A stretch of 60,513 nucleotides of DNA from Lachnospiraceae bacterium (GCA_900752065.1 CAADTT010000145.1:1-60513), one strand, 5' to 3'; shown: positions 32,762 to 42,054, numbered from the stretch's first letter. A program made the numbers and translations. The notes: generated by a model not told the origin, from the letters alone.

Positions 32762-35332
32762 ATGACAAACCAAACACCTGCACCATCGGATGAAAGGCGC
32801 GGCCAAAATATACTCGAAGAAGCCAAAAAAACAACACCTCTGGGAACCTTTTTCCGGCAGCTTGGCGATCCGCTCATCTATATTCTTTTTGCTGCTGCTG
32901 CGATCTCCACAATGCTCGGAGAACTTGGCGATACAGCGATTATTCTTGTCGTCATTCTGGTAAACGCCACAATCGGCGTCATCCAGGAAGGAAAAGCCCA
33001 GCGTGCCTTAGATGCTCTCCGAGAGCTGACCAGCCCCATGGCCCTGATCGACCGGAACGGGATCCCTGTGGAAATACCTGCCAGAGATCTGATGGTGGGA
33101 GACAAGGTGTACCTCGATGCCGGCCGCCAGGTGCCTGCCGACCTGAAGCTGACCTCATCCGTGAGCCTGAAGATAGAGGAATCCGCTCTGACTGGTGAAT
33201 CTCTTCCAGTAGAAAAAAATACCGGTACAGAGAACAAAGCCTATATGTCCACCAATGTCACCTACGGCAAGGGCGAGGGCATTGTTACAGCCATCGGCAT
33301 GGATACGGAGATCGGCAAGATCGCAAGAATGATCAACAATGCCCCTTCCCAGATGACACCGCTTCAAAAAAGGCTGGGAGACCTTGGGAAAATATTAAGC
33401 GTCATCTCTGTCCTTCTCTGCGTCCTGCTGTTTCTGATCGCCCTGATGCAGAACCGTGATGTGATGGAGATGCTGATCACCGCCATATCTCTTGCCGTGG
33501 CCGCTGTTCCGGAGGGGCTGCCCGCCGTCGTCACTCTGGTGCTGGCTTTGAGTATTTCCCGCATGGTAAAGGTAAATACCATCGTCAAGCGGCTGCCCAG
33601 CGTGGAGACTCTCGGCTCTGTAAGTGTCGTATGCTCTGACAAGACGGGAACCCTTACACAGAACAAGATGTCTGTCACACTCTGCTACAGCAATGGAGAG
33701 CTTCTGGATGCCGCTGCATTGAACCGCAGCCGGGAGGAACATTTTCTGAACGGATTTCTCCTGTGCAATGATGCCATCTCCTCCCCGGAAACTCGCTTGG
33801 GAGATCCCACGGAGCTGGCGCTTCTGGATCTGGTGGAACGTTACCGTCTGTCCCAGAACGATCTGACACAGAAGCTGCCCCGCATCCGTGAGATTTCTTT
33901 TAGTTCGGAACGGAAGATGATGACCACCCTCCATCAAAATGGTTCTTCCACCATCTCCTACACGAAGGGTTCCCCGGATGACATTCTCGACAGGTCAAGC
34001 CAGATCCTTTTAAAAGGAAAGATCCTTCCCCTGACTGCGGAGCACCGCACAGAGATCCGCCGCGTCCTTGATAAAATGACCTCTCAGGCTCTGCGCGTCC
34101 TTGCCCTGTCCATGCGGACCGGCGACCATACCCCTCAGGAGAAGGATATGATATTCCTGGGACTGGCAGGCATGAAAGACCCCATCCGCCCGGAGGCTTC
34201 CCAGGCAGTCCGTGATTTCAAGGCTGCCGGAGTCCGCACCGTAATGATCACCGGGGACCGTATCGATACAGCCCTCGCCATTGCAAAGGAACTGGGCATT
34301 GCCTCCGAGATCCACCAGTGCATGACAGGCAGCGACCTGCAGAAAATGTCCGCGCCGGAACTGGCAGCGGCAGCCCCCCGCATCAACGTCTATGCCCATG
34401 TCTCACCCGAGCATAAGATGCGCATCGTGGAGGCCCTGAGATCCACTGGAAAAATCGTTGCCATGACGGGAGACGGGGTCAACGATGCCCCTTCCCTGAA
34501 AACTGCAGACGTAGGGATCGCTATGGGGATCACCGGTACGGATGTGGCAAAAAACGCTGCCGACATCGTACTGGCAGATGACAATTTTGCTACCATCGCA
34601 AAGGCCATCGCAGAAGGACGGAGCATATACGAGAACATCAAAAAATCTGTCCTCTTTCTGCTCTCCTCAAACTTTGGGGAGATCATCACCATGCTGTTTG
34701 CCGTCATCCTGGGTCTGGCCTCCCCTTTAAAGCCCAGCCATATCCTGTGGATCAATCTGATCACCGATTCACTGCCCGCTCTGGCTCTCGGCATCGACAG
34801 CGGCCGCCCGGATCACTTTATGAAGCGCCCGCCACGTCCGAAAAATGAAAGTCTGTTTGCGGAGGGCGGCCTTTCCTGCACCCTGCTGTACGGCTGTCTG
34901 ATCGCTTTTATCAGCACAACGGCATTTTTACAGCTTCCCATCAGTATTCTTCTGGCGGAGCACACTGGGATTTCCCTGCATTCCCTTCAGCTTCTGCTGG
35001 AAGACGGGTCACTTCTCGCCCGGTCACAGACCTATGCTTTTACAGTTCTCGGCATGTCCCAGCTCTTCCATGCCGTGGGCATGCGGGATGTGGAAACCTC
35101 TGTCTTCCGCATGAACCATTTTTCCAACCGTCTGATGGTCTTTGCCTTTTTCTTCGGCATCCTCCTTCAGCTTCTGGTCACGGAGATTCCTTACTTTATA
35201 CAGATCTTCGGCACCTGCCATCTCACCTGGCTCGAGTGGGGACAAATGATCTTTCTGGCTGCCATGCCTCTGTTTGTACATGAAATTCTGATCCTGTTTT
35301 CAGGAAAGCGGTCCTCCGTTTCCAGCGCCTAG
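32762..35332 (+). CDS. P-type Ca2+-like ATPase (P2 family)
   Basis: The 856-residue membrane pump has the TGES actuator loop, PEGLPAV in M4 (calcium-type site), phosphorylated Asp in CSDKTGTLTQNK, MTGDGVNDAPSLK, and NLITDSLPALALG in M6, as in SERCA/PMCA-like bacterial pumps. The N-terminus (RRGQNILEEAKKTTPLGTFFRQLGDPL) is short compared with family members, keeping only the end of the usual N-terminal domain. The start at 32762 has GGGGGA upstream; ATG at 32756 is also possible. Frame upstream of that is antiparallel shadow of the XRE gene. Confidence 0.9.
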   Translation: MTNQTPAPSDERRGQNILEEAKKTTPLGTFFRQLGDPLIYILFAAAAISTMLGELGDTAIILVVILVNATIGVIQEGKAQRALDALRELTSPMALIDRNGIPVEIPARDLMVGDKVYLDAGRQVPADLKLTSSVSLKIEESALTGESLPVEKNTGTENKAYMSTNVTYGKGEGIVTAIGMDTEIGKIARMINNAPSQMTPLQKRLGDLGKILSVISVLLCVLLFLIALMQNRDVMEMLITAISLAVAAVPEGLPAVVTLVLALSISRMVKVNTIVKRLPSVETLGSVSVVCSDKTGTLTQNKMSVTLCYSNGELLDAAALNRSREEHFLNGFLLCNDAISSPETRLGDPTELALLDLVERYRLSQNDLTQKLPRIREISFSSERKMMTTLHQNGSSTISYTKGSPDDILDRSSQILLKGKILPLTAEHRTEIRRVLDKMTSQALRVLALSMRTGDHTPQEKDMIFLGLAGMKDPIRPEASQAVRDFKAAGVRTVMITGDRIDTALAIAKELGIASEIHQCMTGSDLQKMSAPELAAAAPRINVYAHVSPEHKMRIVEALRSTGKIVAMTGDGVNDAPSLKTADVGIAMGITGTDVAKNAADIVLADDNFATIAKAIAEGRSIYENIKKSVLFLLSSNFGEIITMLFAVILGLASPLKPSHILWINLITDSLPALALGIDSGRPDHFMKRPPRPKNESLFAEGGLSCTLLYGCLIAFISTTAFLQLPISILLAEHTGISLHSLQLLLEDGSLLARSQTYAFTVLGMSQLFHAVGMRDVETSVFRMNHFSNRLMVFAFFFGILLQLLVTEIPYFIQIFGTCHLTWLEWGQMIFLAAMPLFVHEILILFSGKRSSVSSA

Positions 35333-35424
35333 ATAAAACCCGCCGTAAACCATCCGGGCTGTTGCTAAGGCACTCAAAACCGGTTCTCCGGATCAGCTTG
35401 CAGCATTGCTGCTCGCTGTCCGTT

Positions 35425-35471
35425 GCCCGGCGAATGTCTGCCCGTGCAAGCACGGCAGACGCTTGCCGGGC
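35425..35471. repeat. GC-rich interrupted palindrome
   Basis: GCCCGGC...GTCTGCCCGTG-CAAG-CACGGCAGAC...GCCGGGC, a near-perfect stem of about 19 pairs. It lies between the P-ATPase stop and the terminator. Possibly part of a dispersed intergenic repeat. Confidence 0.45.
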
Positions 35472-35481
35472 TTATCGCACA

Positions 35482-35533
35482 AAAAACAGGAATTGCCGCA
35501 GACACTCTCCTGTCTTTGGCAATTCCTGTTTTT
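35482..35533. terminator. Bidirectional terminator
   Basis: AAAAACAGGAATTGCC pairs with GGCAATTCCTGTTTTT (16 bp), giving a T-tract on either strand. It ends the P-ATPase gene on the plus strand and the DUF1622 gene on the minus strand. Confidence 0.8.
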
Positions 35534-35565
35534 CTGAAATCATGAGGCGGCTATCCTCCGCTCTT

Positions 35566-35885
35566 CTATTTGGACTCTTTTTCTTCTTCTTTGATCTCCC
35601 AGTGAATCAAAAAGGTCAGCGCCGCCCGCAGGGCGATGATTCCCGCCACGATACCGATCTCCTTCCATTCCCGCACGACCACCGTCCTTAATATCTCACT
35701 TCCCATCTTAAATTCCAGCCCCATCGCCAGCCCTTTTGCCAGCGCGATCCTGGTATCCGGACAGCGCCTCAGGTATTTATAAAAGCCACGATTCCTGCCC
35801 ATATGATGATTCCCACGCCGATAAACTCAAAAAGCAGGATCGCAATATTGGCAATGTTTTCAAGCGTCATTTCCAGAAATTCCAT
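35566..35885 (-). pseudogene. DUF1622 membrane protein, frameshifted
   Basis: A start with GGAGG at 35885 reads MEFLEMTLENIANIAILLFEF...WAGIVAFINT and stops; the adjacent frame continues YKYLRRCPDTRIALAKGLAMGLEFKMGSEILRTVVVREWKEIG. Together they form one DUF1622-like protein of about 107 residues with two to three membrane segments. The shift lies in GGCTTTTATAAAT (about 35780-35790) and is explained by loss of one T in a T-run. Real decay or a homopolymer sequencing error are both possible. Confidence 0.65.
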
Positions 35886-36024
35886 ACCATTTCCTCCCTC
35901 TTGTCTTTTACAGATTCTTCCCTCTTCTGCAGATTCGTAAAAATCCCATTGTCGGAGGTTTTCTGTTATTCTACCATCTTATATTCGAAAATGCACCTGT
36001 ATTTTTCGAAATTTTTTTCATCAT

Positions 36025-36039
36025 TGTAACAGTTCAGCC
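36025..36039. repeat. Solo end of the nested-palindrome element
   Basis: TGTAACAGTTCAGCC matches the terminal repeat of 49163-49378. It contains the stop codon of the downstream-reading glycosylase gene. No second end is seen nearby. Confidence 0.5.
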
Positions 36040-36840
36040 GCACAGCTCATAGTAAAATCCATACTGCTGAAGGATTCCCGCAATTCCCTGATACCGCTCA
36101 AACGGAAATCCCTTCGGATAATGATTTTCCAGCATGTCCTTAATATGGGTGTCAATCGGAAAGGCATCCACATGATGCAGGGCAAACAGACAGATGCACT
36201 CCGCCACCTTGATTCCCACACCGCACAGCCGCATCAGCTCCGTTCTCGCCTCTTCATATTCCATCTCCCTCACACGTTCCAGTGAGACCGTGCCATCCGC
36301 AACCATCTGAGCCGTTTTTCGGATATACTTCGCCCGATAACCCAGGCTGCACACTGAAAAATCCTCCAGTGCATGACCTGCCAGAACCTCCGCCTCCGGA
36401 AAAGTATAATACGCTTCTCCCCGGAAATTTTCTCTTTTCTCCCCGAAGTTCCGGCACAGGGATTCCACACATTTTTTTATCCGCGGAATATTGTTCTGCT
36501 GGGAAATAATAAAGCTGACGATCACCTCCCACAGCTCCTGCTGCAGAATCCTCATCCCGCTGCCGCACTGCACCGCCGCCGTCAGATAAACATCCTTTTT
36601 ATCCACCCTGCGTTCAATCTCCCCGTAATCCGTGTCCAGATCAAAGTAATCTCTCCATTGTTCCGCAAATTCTTCCCCGGAACAGGAAAAAGTGACTGCA
36701 TTCCCTTCCTGTCCGATCTCCAGATATTCTCCAAAAGCTACTACCCCATATCTGCCTTCCCCCACTGGGTTCATCCGGAAACACTGCCCGGAATTGCAGA
36801 TTTTATGTATGTCGAAATACTCTATGTTCTTCTTTATCAT
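36034..36840 (-). CDS. ogg: 8-oxoguanine DNA glycosylase (OGG1-like)
   Basis: The 268-residue base-excision-repair enzyme has an N-terminal OGG domain (FDIHKICNSGQCFRMNP) and a C-terminal helix-hairpin-helix with the catalytic Lys in LCGVGIKVAECICLFALHHVDAFPIDTHI and the conserved Asp in PIDTHI. It removes 8-oxoguanine and nicks DNA. I start at ATG 36840, with AAGGG upstream; the longer frame runs into the divergent arsR promoter. The stop codon lies within a repeat-element end. Confidence 0.88.
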   Translation of the reverse strand: MIKKNIEYFDIHKICNSGQCFRMNPVGEGRYGVVAFGEYLEIGQEGNAVTFSCSGEEFAEQWRDYFDLDTDYGEIERRVDKKDVYLTAAVQCGSGMRILQQELWEVIVSFIISQQNNIPRIKKCVESLCRNFGEKRENFRGEAYYTFPEAEVLAGHALEDFSVCSLGYRAKYIRKTAQMVADGTVSLERVREMEYEEARTELMRLCGVGIKVAECICLFALHHVDAFPIDTHIKDMLENHYPKGFPFERYQGIAGILQQYGFYYELCG

Positions 36841-36936
36841 ATGCAATGCCCTTTCTGTCCAGGTTCCTTGACTATACCATCTGAAATATGATTTTGCAAC
36901 CACTAGATTTTGCACACACGAAAAGAGAGGTTTCAC

Positions 36937-36979
36937 TTTACAAAGCGTTTCCCCCTCTGCTATACTTTTCGTAAACGCT
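36937..36979 (+). promoter_or_regulatory. arsR-family gene promoter with inverted repeat
   Basis: TTTACA (36937-36942) and TATACT (36961-36966) are 18 bases apart. The 7-bp arms AGCGTTT (36944-36950) and AAACGCT (36973-36979) flank the -10 box, a plausible ArsR operator. Confidence 0.5.
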
Positions 36980-37006
36980 ACACAGCCTACAAATAGGAGG
37001 TTTTCC

Positions 37007-37369
37007 ATGACACAGAACAATGATGCCCCAAAATGTGATTACATACATGCCCATCCTGAAATCATAGAAGCGGTCACAAGCCAGATGCCCAGCGAAGAGC
37101 TTCTCTACGATCTGGCAGAACTTTTTAAAATATTCGGTGATTCCACCCGGATCAAAATCCTCTATGTACTTCTGGAAAGCGAAATGTGCGTGTGTGATAT
37201 CGCCCAGCTTCTAAATATGACCCAGAGCGCCATATCCCACCAGCTCCGCATCTTAAAGCAGAGCCGCCTGGTCAAATTCCGCCGGGAAGGAAAAACCGTC
37301 TTCTATTCTTTACAGGACGATCATGTATACAGCATTTTAAGCCAGGGACTGGATCATATTGAAGAATGA
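37007..37369 (+). CDS. ArsR/SmtB-family metalloregulator
   Basis: The 120-residue winged-helix repressor has the recognition region LLNMTQSAISHQLRILKQSRLVKFRREGKTVFYSL. Cysteines in EMCVCDIAQLL and histidines/cysteine in CDYIHAHPEI match the CadC/SmtB metal sites. AGGAGG precedes the ATG. There is no metal transporter beside it, so its targets lie elsewhere or it acts mainly on itself. It ends in a strong terminator shared with thrS. Confidence 0.9.
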   Translation: MTQNNDAPKCDYIHAHPEIIEAVTSQMPSEELLYDLAELFKIFGDSTRIKILYVLLESEMCVCDIAQLLNMTQSAISHQLRILKQSRLVKFRREGKTVFYSLQDDHVYSILSQGLDHIEE

Positions 37370-37370
37370 A

Positions 37371-37405
37371 AAATCCCCCACAGAGCCCTGCGGGGGATTT
37401 CTTTT
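37371..37405. terminator. Bidirectional terminator between arsR and thrS
   Basis: AAATCCCCC pairs with GGGGGATTT, with a T-run after it on the plus strand and TTTTTC on the minus strand. The convergent genes share it. Confidence 0.85.
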
Positions 37406-37416
37406 TGCAGATATTC

Positions 37417-39369
37417 TTACTGTTCCACTTCTATTTTACGGATCTTCTTCGTGCGGATCTCCTCACTGATCTCACCCACAAAGGTATCCAGAGATTTCTG
37501 TCCTTCATCACCCAGATAACGGCTTCTGACGGACACGACGCCCTCTTCTTCCTCCTTTGCACCTACGACCAGCATATATGGTACGCGCTCCAGACGCGCC
37601 TCGCGGATCTTGTATCCCATCTTCTCGGAACGCTGGTCTACGGAACAGCGGATTCCGTTCGCCTTCAGCTTTGCCTCCACCTGTGCTGCATAGCTGTGGA
37701 ATTTCTCAGAGATCGGGATGACACGCACCTGCTCCGGACACAGCCAGGTAGGGAACAGACCGGCATATTTCTCGATCAGCCATGCCAGCGTTCTCTCATA
37801 GCATCCCATAGAGGTGCGGTGAATGATGTACGGACGCTTTTTCTCGCCGTTTTCATCGATAAAATACATGTCAAACTGCTCTGCAAGAAGGGCATCCCAC
37901 TGAATCGTGATCATGGTATCTTCCTTGCCGTAAACGTTCTTTGCATTGATATCCACTTTCGGGCCGTAGAACGCTGCTTCTCCCACATCCTCAGTGAATG
38001 GAATATTCAGTTCCTGAAGCATGGTGCGGATATGTCCCTCTGTCTCCTCCCATACTTCCGGCTCTCCGATGTATTTTTCTCTGTTCTCCGGGTCCCATTT
38101 GGAAAGATGGTAGGTCACATCCTCCTCCACGCCCAGCACCTGCAGGCAATACTGCGCCAGTGCGATACAATCCTTAAACTCTTTTACCATCTGGTCGGGA
38201 CGCACGATCAGATGGCCCTCGGAAATAGTGAACTGGCGCACACGGGTCAGACCATGCATCTCGCCGGAGTCCTCATTCCGGAACAGTGTCGAAGTCTCGC
38301 CATAGCGGAGAGGCAGGTCACGGTAGCTGTGCTGCTCCGCCTTATATACATAGTACTGGAACGGACAGGTCATAGGACGGAGGGCATATACCTCCTTGTC
38401 CTTCTCCTCATCCCCAAGTACAAACATTCCGTCCTTGTAGTGATCCCAGTGTCCGGAGATCTTGTAGAGGTCGCTCTTTGCCATCAGCGGCGTCTTTGTG
38501 CGGATATAGCCTCTCTTCGCCTCCTCATCCTCGATCCAGCGCTGGAGCTCCTGAAGCATAATGACGCCATTCGGCATGATCAGCGGGAGTCCCTGACCAA
38601 TCACATCCACGGTGGTGAATATCTTCATTTCACGCCCCAGCTTATTATGATCCCGCTTCTTCGCTTCCTCCATCTTCTCCAGATGCTCTTTTAATTCATC
38701 TTTAGAAGCATAGGCTGTTCCGTAAATTCGCGTCAGCATATGGTTCTTTTCGCTTCCTCTCCAGTAAGCGCCGGAGGAGGACAGCAGCTTGAAGGCTTTC
38801 ACGCCCTTTGTGCTCATCAGATGCGGACCTGCACACAGATCCACCCAGTCTCCCTGTGAATAAAAAGAAATCTCCGCATCCTCCGGCAGATCCTCGATCA
38901 GCTCCACTTTATACGGTTCATTTTTCTCCTTAAAAAATGCGATGGCTTCCTCTCTGGATCTGGTAAAGCGCTCGATCTTCGCACCCTTCTTGATGATTTT
39001 CTTCATCTCTTTTTCCAGCTCGTCCAAATCCTCTCTGGAAAATGGATCACACTCGAAATCATAGTAAAATCCGGTATCGATGGACGGTCCGATCGCCACC
39101 TTCGCCTCCGGGCGCAGTTTCTGTACAGCCTCTGCCAGTACATGGGAAGCTGTATGACGCAGAGCCGCCAGCCCCTTTTCATCCTTCGCTGTCAGGATAT
39201 TTACCTCGCAGTCCCGATTCACAATCGTACGCAGGTCTACGACCTCGCCGTCCACCTCTCCTGCACAGGCCGCCCGTGCCAGTCCTTCGCTGATATCATA
39301 GGCGATGTCTATGACTGCCTTCGCCCCTTCATATTCCTTTTTAGAACCATCTTTTAATGTAATGATCAT
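37417..39369 (-). CDS. thrS: Threonyl-tRNA synthetase
   Basis: The 650-residue class II synthetase has a TGS domain (1-60), an editing domain (HTASHVLAEAVQKL with the zinc-binding HxxxH) and a catalytic core with MTCPFQYYVYK, RYGETSTLFRNEDSGEMHGLTRVRQFT and RTSMGCYERTLAWLIEKY, then an anticodon domain. It is full length. The gap to the upstream phosphoesterase gene is only 67 bases and holds no T-box leader. Confidence 0.97.
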   Translation of the reverse strand: MIITLKDGSKKEYEGAKAVIDIAYDISEGLARAACAGEVDGEVVDLRTIVNRDCEVNILTAKDEKGLAALRHTASHVLAEAVQKLRPEAKVAIGPSIDTGFYYDFECDPFSREDLDELEKEMKKIIKKGAKIERFTRSREEAIAFFKEKNEPYKVELIEDLPEDAEISFYSQGDWVDLCAGPHLMSTKGVKAFKLLSSSGAYWRGSEKNHMLTRIYGTAYASKDELKEHLEKMEEAKKRDHNKLGREMKIFTTVDVIGQGLPLIMPNGVIMLQELQRWIEDEEAKRGYIRTKTPLMAKSDLYKISGHWDHYKDGMFVLGDEEKDKEVYALRPMTCPFQYYVYKAEQHSYRDLPLRYGETSTLFRNEDSGEMHGLTRVRQFTISEGHLIVRPDQMVKEFKDCIALAQYCLQVLGVEEDVTYHLSKWDPENREKYIGEPEVWEETEGHIRTMLQELNIPFTEDVGEAAFYGPKVDINAKNVYGKEDTMITIQWDALLAEQFDMYFIDENGEKKRPYIIHRTSMGCYERTLAWLIEKYAGLFPTWLCPEQVRVIPISEKFHSYAAQVEAKLKANGIRCSVDQRSEKMGYKIREARLERVPYMLVVGAKEEEEGVVSVRSRYLGDEGQKSLDTFVGEISEEIRTKKIRKIEVEQ

Positions 39370-39436
39370 TTCTTTCTCCTTACTTATCGTCTGTTTTATT
39401 TCCGTCCTTCTAAGTCAAACGCCTCAGATACTCATT

Positions 39437-40048
39437 TTACAATATTTCATCGAAATCTTCAATCTCTATCACACATCTTTCAAATGCATTTATCACATTT
39501 GTCTCACCATATTTATCGTACCTTCTGCATTTTGCCCCATAGTTCAGATGCACATGTCCGTGAATGAAAAATTTCGGCTTATATTTATCCATCAGATTTA
39601 AGAACGCCTTGAAGCCCTGATGAGGCAGATCCCTGCCGTCATTAAGCCGATACGCCGGGGAATGGGTCAGCAGGATATCGAATCCCTTTTTTCGGTGAAG
39701 TGCAAACCACAGCCTCCGTACCCTTCTCGCCATCTGCTTGTCCGTATACTGATGCTTTCCCGGACGGTACCGCATGGAGCCTCCCAGCCCCAAAATCCTT
39801 ACTCCCTTATATTCATAAATCTGATCTTCAATGCAGATACAGCCCTCCGGTGGTATCTGCTCATACTTGTCATCATGATTCCCGTGAACATACAGCACAG
39901 GAGCCGCAGAAAATGTGACAAGGAAGGAAAGGTAGCGGGGATCCAGGTCTCCCGCAGAGAGGATCAGATCGATCCCCTCCAGCTTCCCCTCTTCATAATA
40001 ATCCCATAGATATTTTGATTCTTCATCGGCAATAGCCAGTATCCTCAT
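39437..40048 (-). CDS. Calcineurin-like metallophosphoesterase
   Basis: The 203-residue protein has the family motifs GDLDPRYL, VHGNHDDKY, LTHSP and IHGHVHLNYG, forming a two-metal site. YfcE/Rv0805-like small cytosolic phosphoesterases share this set. It overlaps the upstream BMP-like gene by 4 bases (ATGA), so the two are coupled; a shared nucleotide-related substrate is possible (inference). Confidence 0.85.
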   Translation of the reverse strand: MRILAIADEESKYLWDYYEEGKLEGIDLILSAGDLDPRYLSFLVTFSAAPVLYVHGNHDDKYEQIPPEGCICIEDQIYEYKGVRILGLGGSMRYRPGKHQYTDKQMARRVRRLWFALHRKKGFDILLTHSPAYRLNDGRDLPHQGFKAFLNLMDKYKPKFFIHGHVHLNYGAKCRRYDKYGETNVINAFERCVIEIEDFDEIL

Positions 40049-41973
40049 AAGACCGTTGCCCTCTCGCCCTGCTCCTTTACCCCCTGCAGGGAAACTACAG
40101 GTTTCGCATTCTCCGCCAGACTCTCCTTATCAGGAATACATCCGATCACATTCTCCGCCAGCCAATCCATCGTCGCGATCTCCTCCGGACTTAAAGACTC
40201 ATCCTCCCTCTGAATCAGCCCGTGCTGCGAATACAGCACACCGGAAAACGGATTGAAATCACCGCTGCTGATGGTATTTTTCAAAAGCTCCACCAGGCGC
40301 ACCGTACCGATCGGCAGATGATGAGAACAGATCACATCCACGATTCCGGCGGACATTCCCCACCAGTAGTTCAGCCCTTTCGTCTCATCGGAGACATCAT
40401 CATACTTCCAGGAGCCGCTCATGATCTGCCGGATCATCTTCTCATAAAATACTCCCCAGTGCCATACGGGCATCGCCATATTCCAGGGGCGGTCTTTTGC
40501 CGCATGATAAAGTCCAAACTCTCTATTTACGCTGCCCGGCACAATCATATCCCGGCCGGAAATATATTTGATCTTATGATCTGCAAAAACCTTTGCCGGA
40601 TCATGATCCTTCAGACATGACCATTCCAGATAAATCTTCGCCCTGGGATTTACCATTTTTGCTCCCAGCGCAAAAGCATTGATATTCGCCGTGGTGCCAA
40701 AGATCGGGTAGTCCGCCAGATATCCGATCTTTCCGTTTTCCGACAGGGCGCCAGCGATCGCTCCCATCAGAAACTTCGCCTCGTACATCCTCGCTGAATA
40801 AGTCCGGATATGCTTATGCGAAGTATTCAAAGAGCAGTTCAGGATCTTCACATCCGGATGCTCAATGGCTGCCTTCAGGCTGGCCTTCAGAAGCGGCGGC
40901 GTAGTCGTAAAGATCAGATTGCTGCCCTCTGCGATTGCCTGCTCCAGCATCTCAGAAACGTTTTCTTCCGTCGCATTGTAATAGCATGCAGTACTGATCT
41001 GATCCGCAAAAGCCTGTTCCAGATGCATCCTCCCCAGTTCATGGCCGTACGTCCATCCCGATGTCTCCGCTGTTTTCTCATGAATAAAGGCAACTCTCTG
41101 CTTCGGTACACTGGTCGGAAGAAGTCTGGCGAAAAGTCCCTTTTTCACTTCTCCGTCTTCCGCAGGGTTCATCTGCAATTCCACAGAATCGTTTGTCTCC
41201 AGAAGCTTAAATTCATCCCAGGATTTTACCAGCTTTTCCTTCAGCTCTGCGCTTGTCATATCCTTCAGCGTCTGATAATCATAGAGATCGATAAAGGATA
41301 AAAATGCATCTCCCGGAAGGACATTCAGCTTCTTTCCCCCATTTGCCTCAAACTCGGCAGTAAACCGTGTATAAATTGAGCTGAAATCCTGCTTATCCTC
41401 GTCCGTCCACATCTCATCCGGACGTTTCCCTATCAGATATTGCAGCTTTGCGAAGCTTCCGTCCTGAGAGAACCAGATATAATTGACCTGGGACAGACTG
41501 TAGAATGCCATAAACTGATAATAAATCTGTACCTCCTTCTCATCTGTGCGGGGCGGCACGATCCGGGTCACATTTCCCAGCACAGAAACGGCGCCGACAT
41601 ATTTTAAGACACTGACCCTCTTATTTCCTTCTTCAATATAAAACTGATTCATATATTCATAAGCCTTGACAGGCTCACGGATTCCTTCATTCAAATGCGC
41701 CTTGTATAATTCCACCCATTTGTGTGCAAACTCTGATCCCGACTTTAACATGGGATAAAACCCTTTGCTGAAGGCATTGCTCCGCCCGGCGCCTTTCGTG
41801 CCGGCGATCTGTTCCATCGGAATCTGCACGAGCCCCAGAGGGATTCCCGTTGTTGCAGTTATATTCTTTTCTTTTAAGATATCGTCCAGCACCGCAGGAG
41901 CTCCGCCCTCCTTTTTGCCGAGACGATAGGCTTTTTCGTAATCTGAAAGTGCTTCAGATGTAGTAAGTGTCAT
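40045..41973 (-). CDS. Cytosolic BMP/PnrA-like ligand-binding protein with unusual N-terminus
   Basis: The 642-residue protein has no signal peptide or lipobox. Residues about 290-560 form a BMP-type fold like basic membrane/nucleoside-binding lipoproteins (RVAFIHEKTAETSGWTYGHELGR, IFTTTPPLLKASLKAA, GALSENGKIGYLADYPI). The N-terminal 200 residues include YIEEGNKRVSVLKYVGAV, like a ParB/Srx-type motif. Thus a binding fold normally outside the cell is kept inside and fused to a ParB-like part. GGAGG precedes the ATG. It likely senses a nucleoside-like ligand (inference); not a transport component by itself. Confidence 0.65.
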   Translation of the reverse strand: MTLTTSEALSDYEKAYRLGKKEGGAPAVLDDILKEKNITATTGIPLGLVQIPMEQIAGTKGAGRSNAFSKGFYPMLKSGSEFAHKWVELYKAHLNEGIREPVKAYEYMNQFYIEEGNKRVSVLKYVGAVSVLGNVTRIVPPRTDEKEVQIYYQFMAFYSLSQVNYIWFSQDGSFAKLQYLIGKRPDEMWTDEDKQDFSSIYTRFTAEFEANGGKKLNVLPGDAFLSFIDLYDYQTLKDMTSAELKEKLVKSWDEFKLLETNDSVELQMNPAEDGEVKKGLFARLLPTSVPKQRVAFIHEKTAETSGWTYGHELGRMHLEQAFADQISTACYYNATEENVSEMLEQAIAEGSNLIFTTTPPLLKASLKAAIEHPDVKILNCSLNTSHKHIRTYSARMYEAKFLMGAIAGALSENGKIGYLADYPIFGTTANINAFALGAKMVNPRAKIYLEWSCLKDHDPAKVFADHKIKYISGRDMIVPGSVNREFGLYHAAKDRPWNMAMPVWHWGVFYEKMIRQIMSGSWKYDDVSDETKGLNYWWGMSAGIVDVICSHHLPIGTVRLVELLKNTISSGDFNPFSGVLYSQHGLIQREDESLSPEEIATMDWLAENVIGCIPDKESLAENAKPVVSLQGVKEQGERATVL

Positions 41974-42003
41974 CCACTTTCCTCCTTATATCCTGTTTAT
42001 GTC

Positions 42004-42054
42004 ACCATGCAAAGAACCTGCCACCGGCAGCTTCTTATGCATACTCAGGCATTC
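42004..42054. repeat. Intergenic palindromic repeat, copy B
   Basis: ATGCAAAGAACCTGCCACCGG... closely matches 26970-27013 (few differences over about 44 bases), including the CTGCC/GGCAG hairpin. It lies upstream of the BMP-like gene. The remainder of 42055-42150 shows no gene. Confidence 0.6.

Noticed and set aside
39370..39436. T-box leader upstream of thrS
   Set aside because: The gap is only 67 bases, too short for a T-box, and no T-box sequence was seen.
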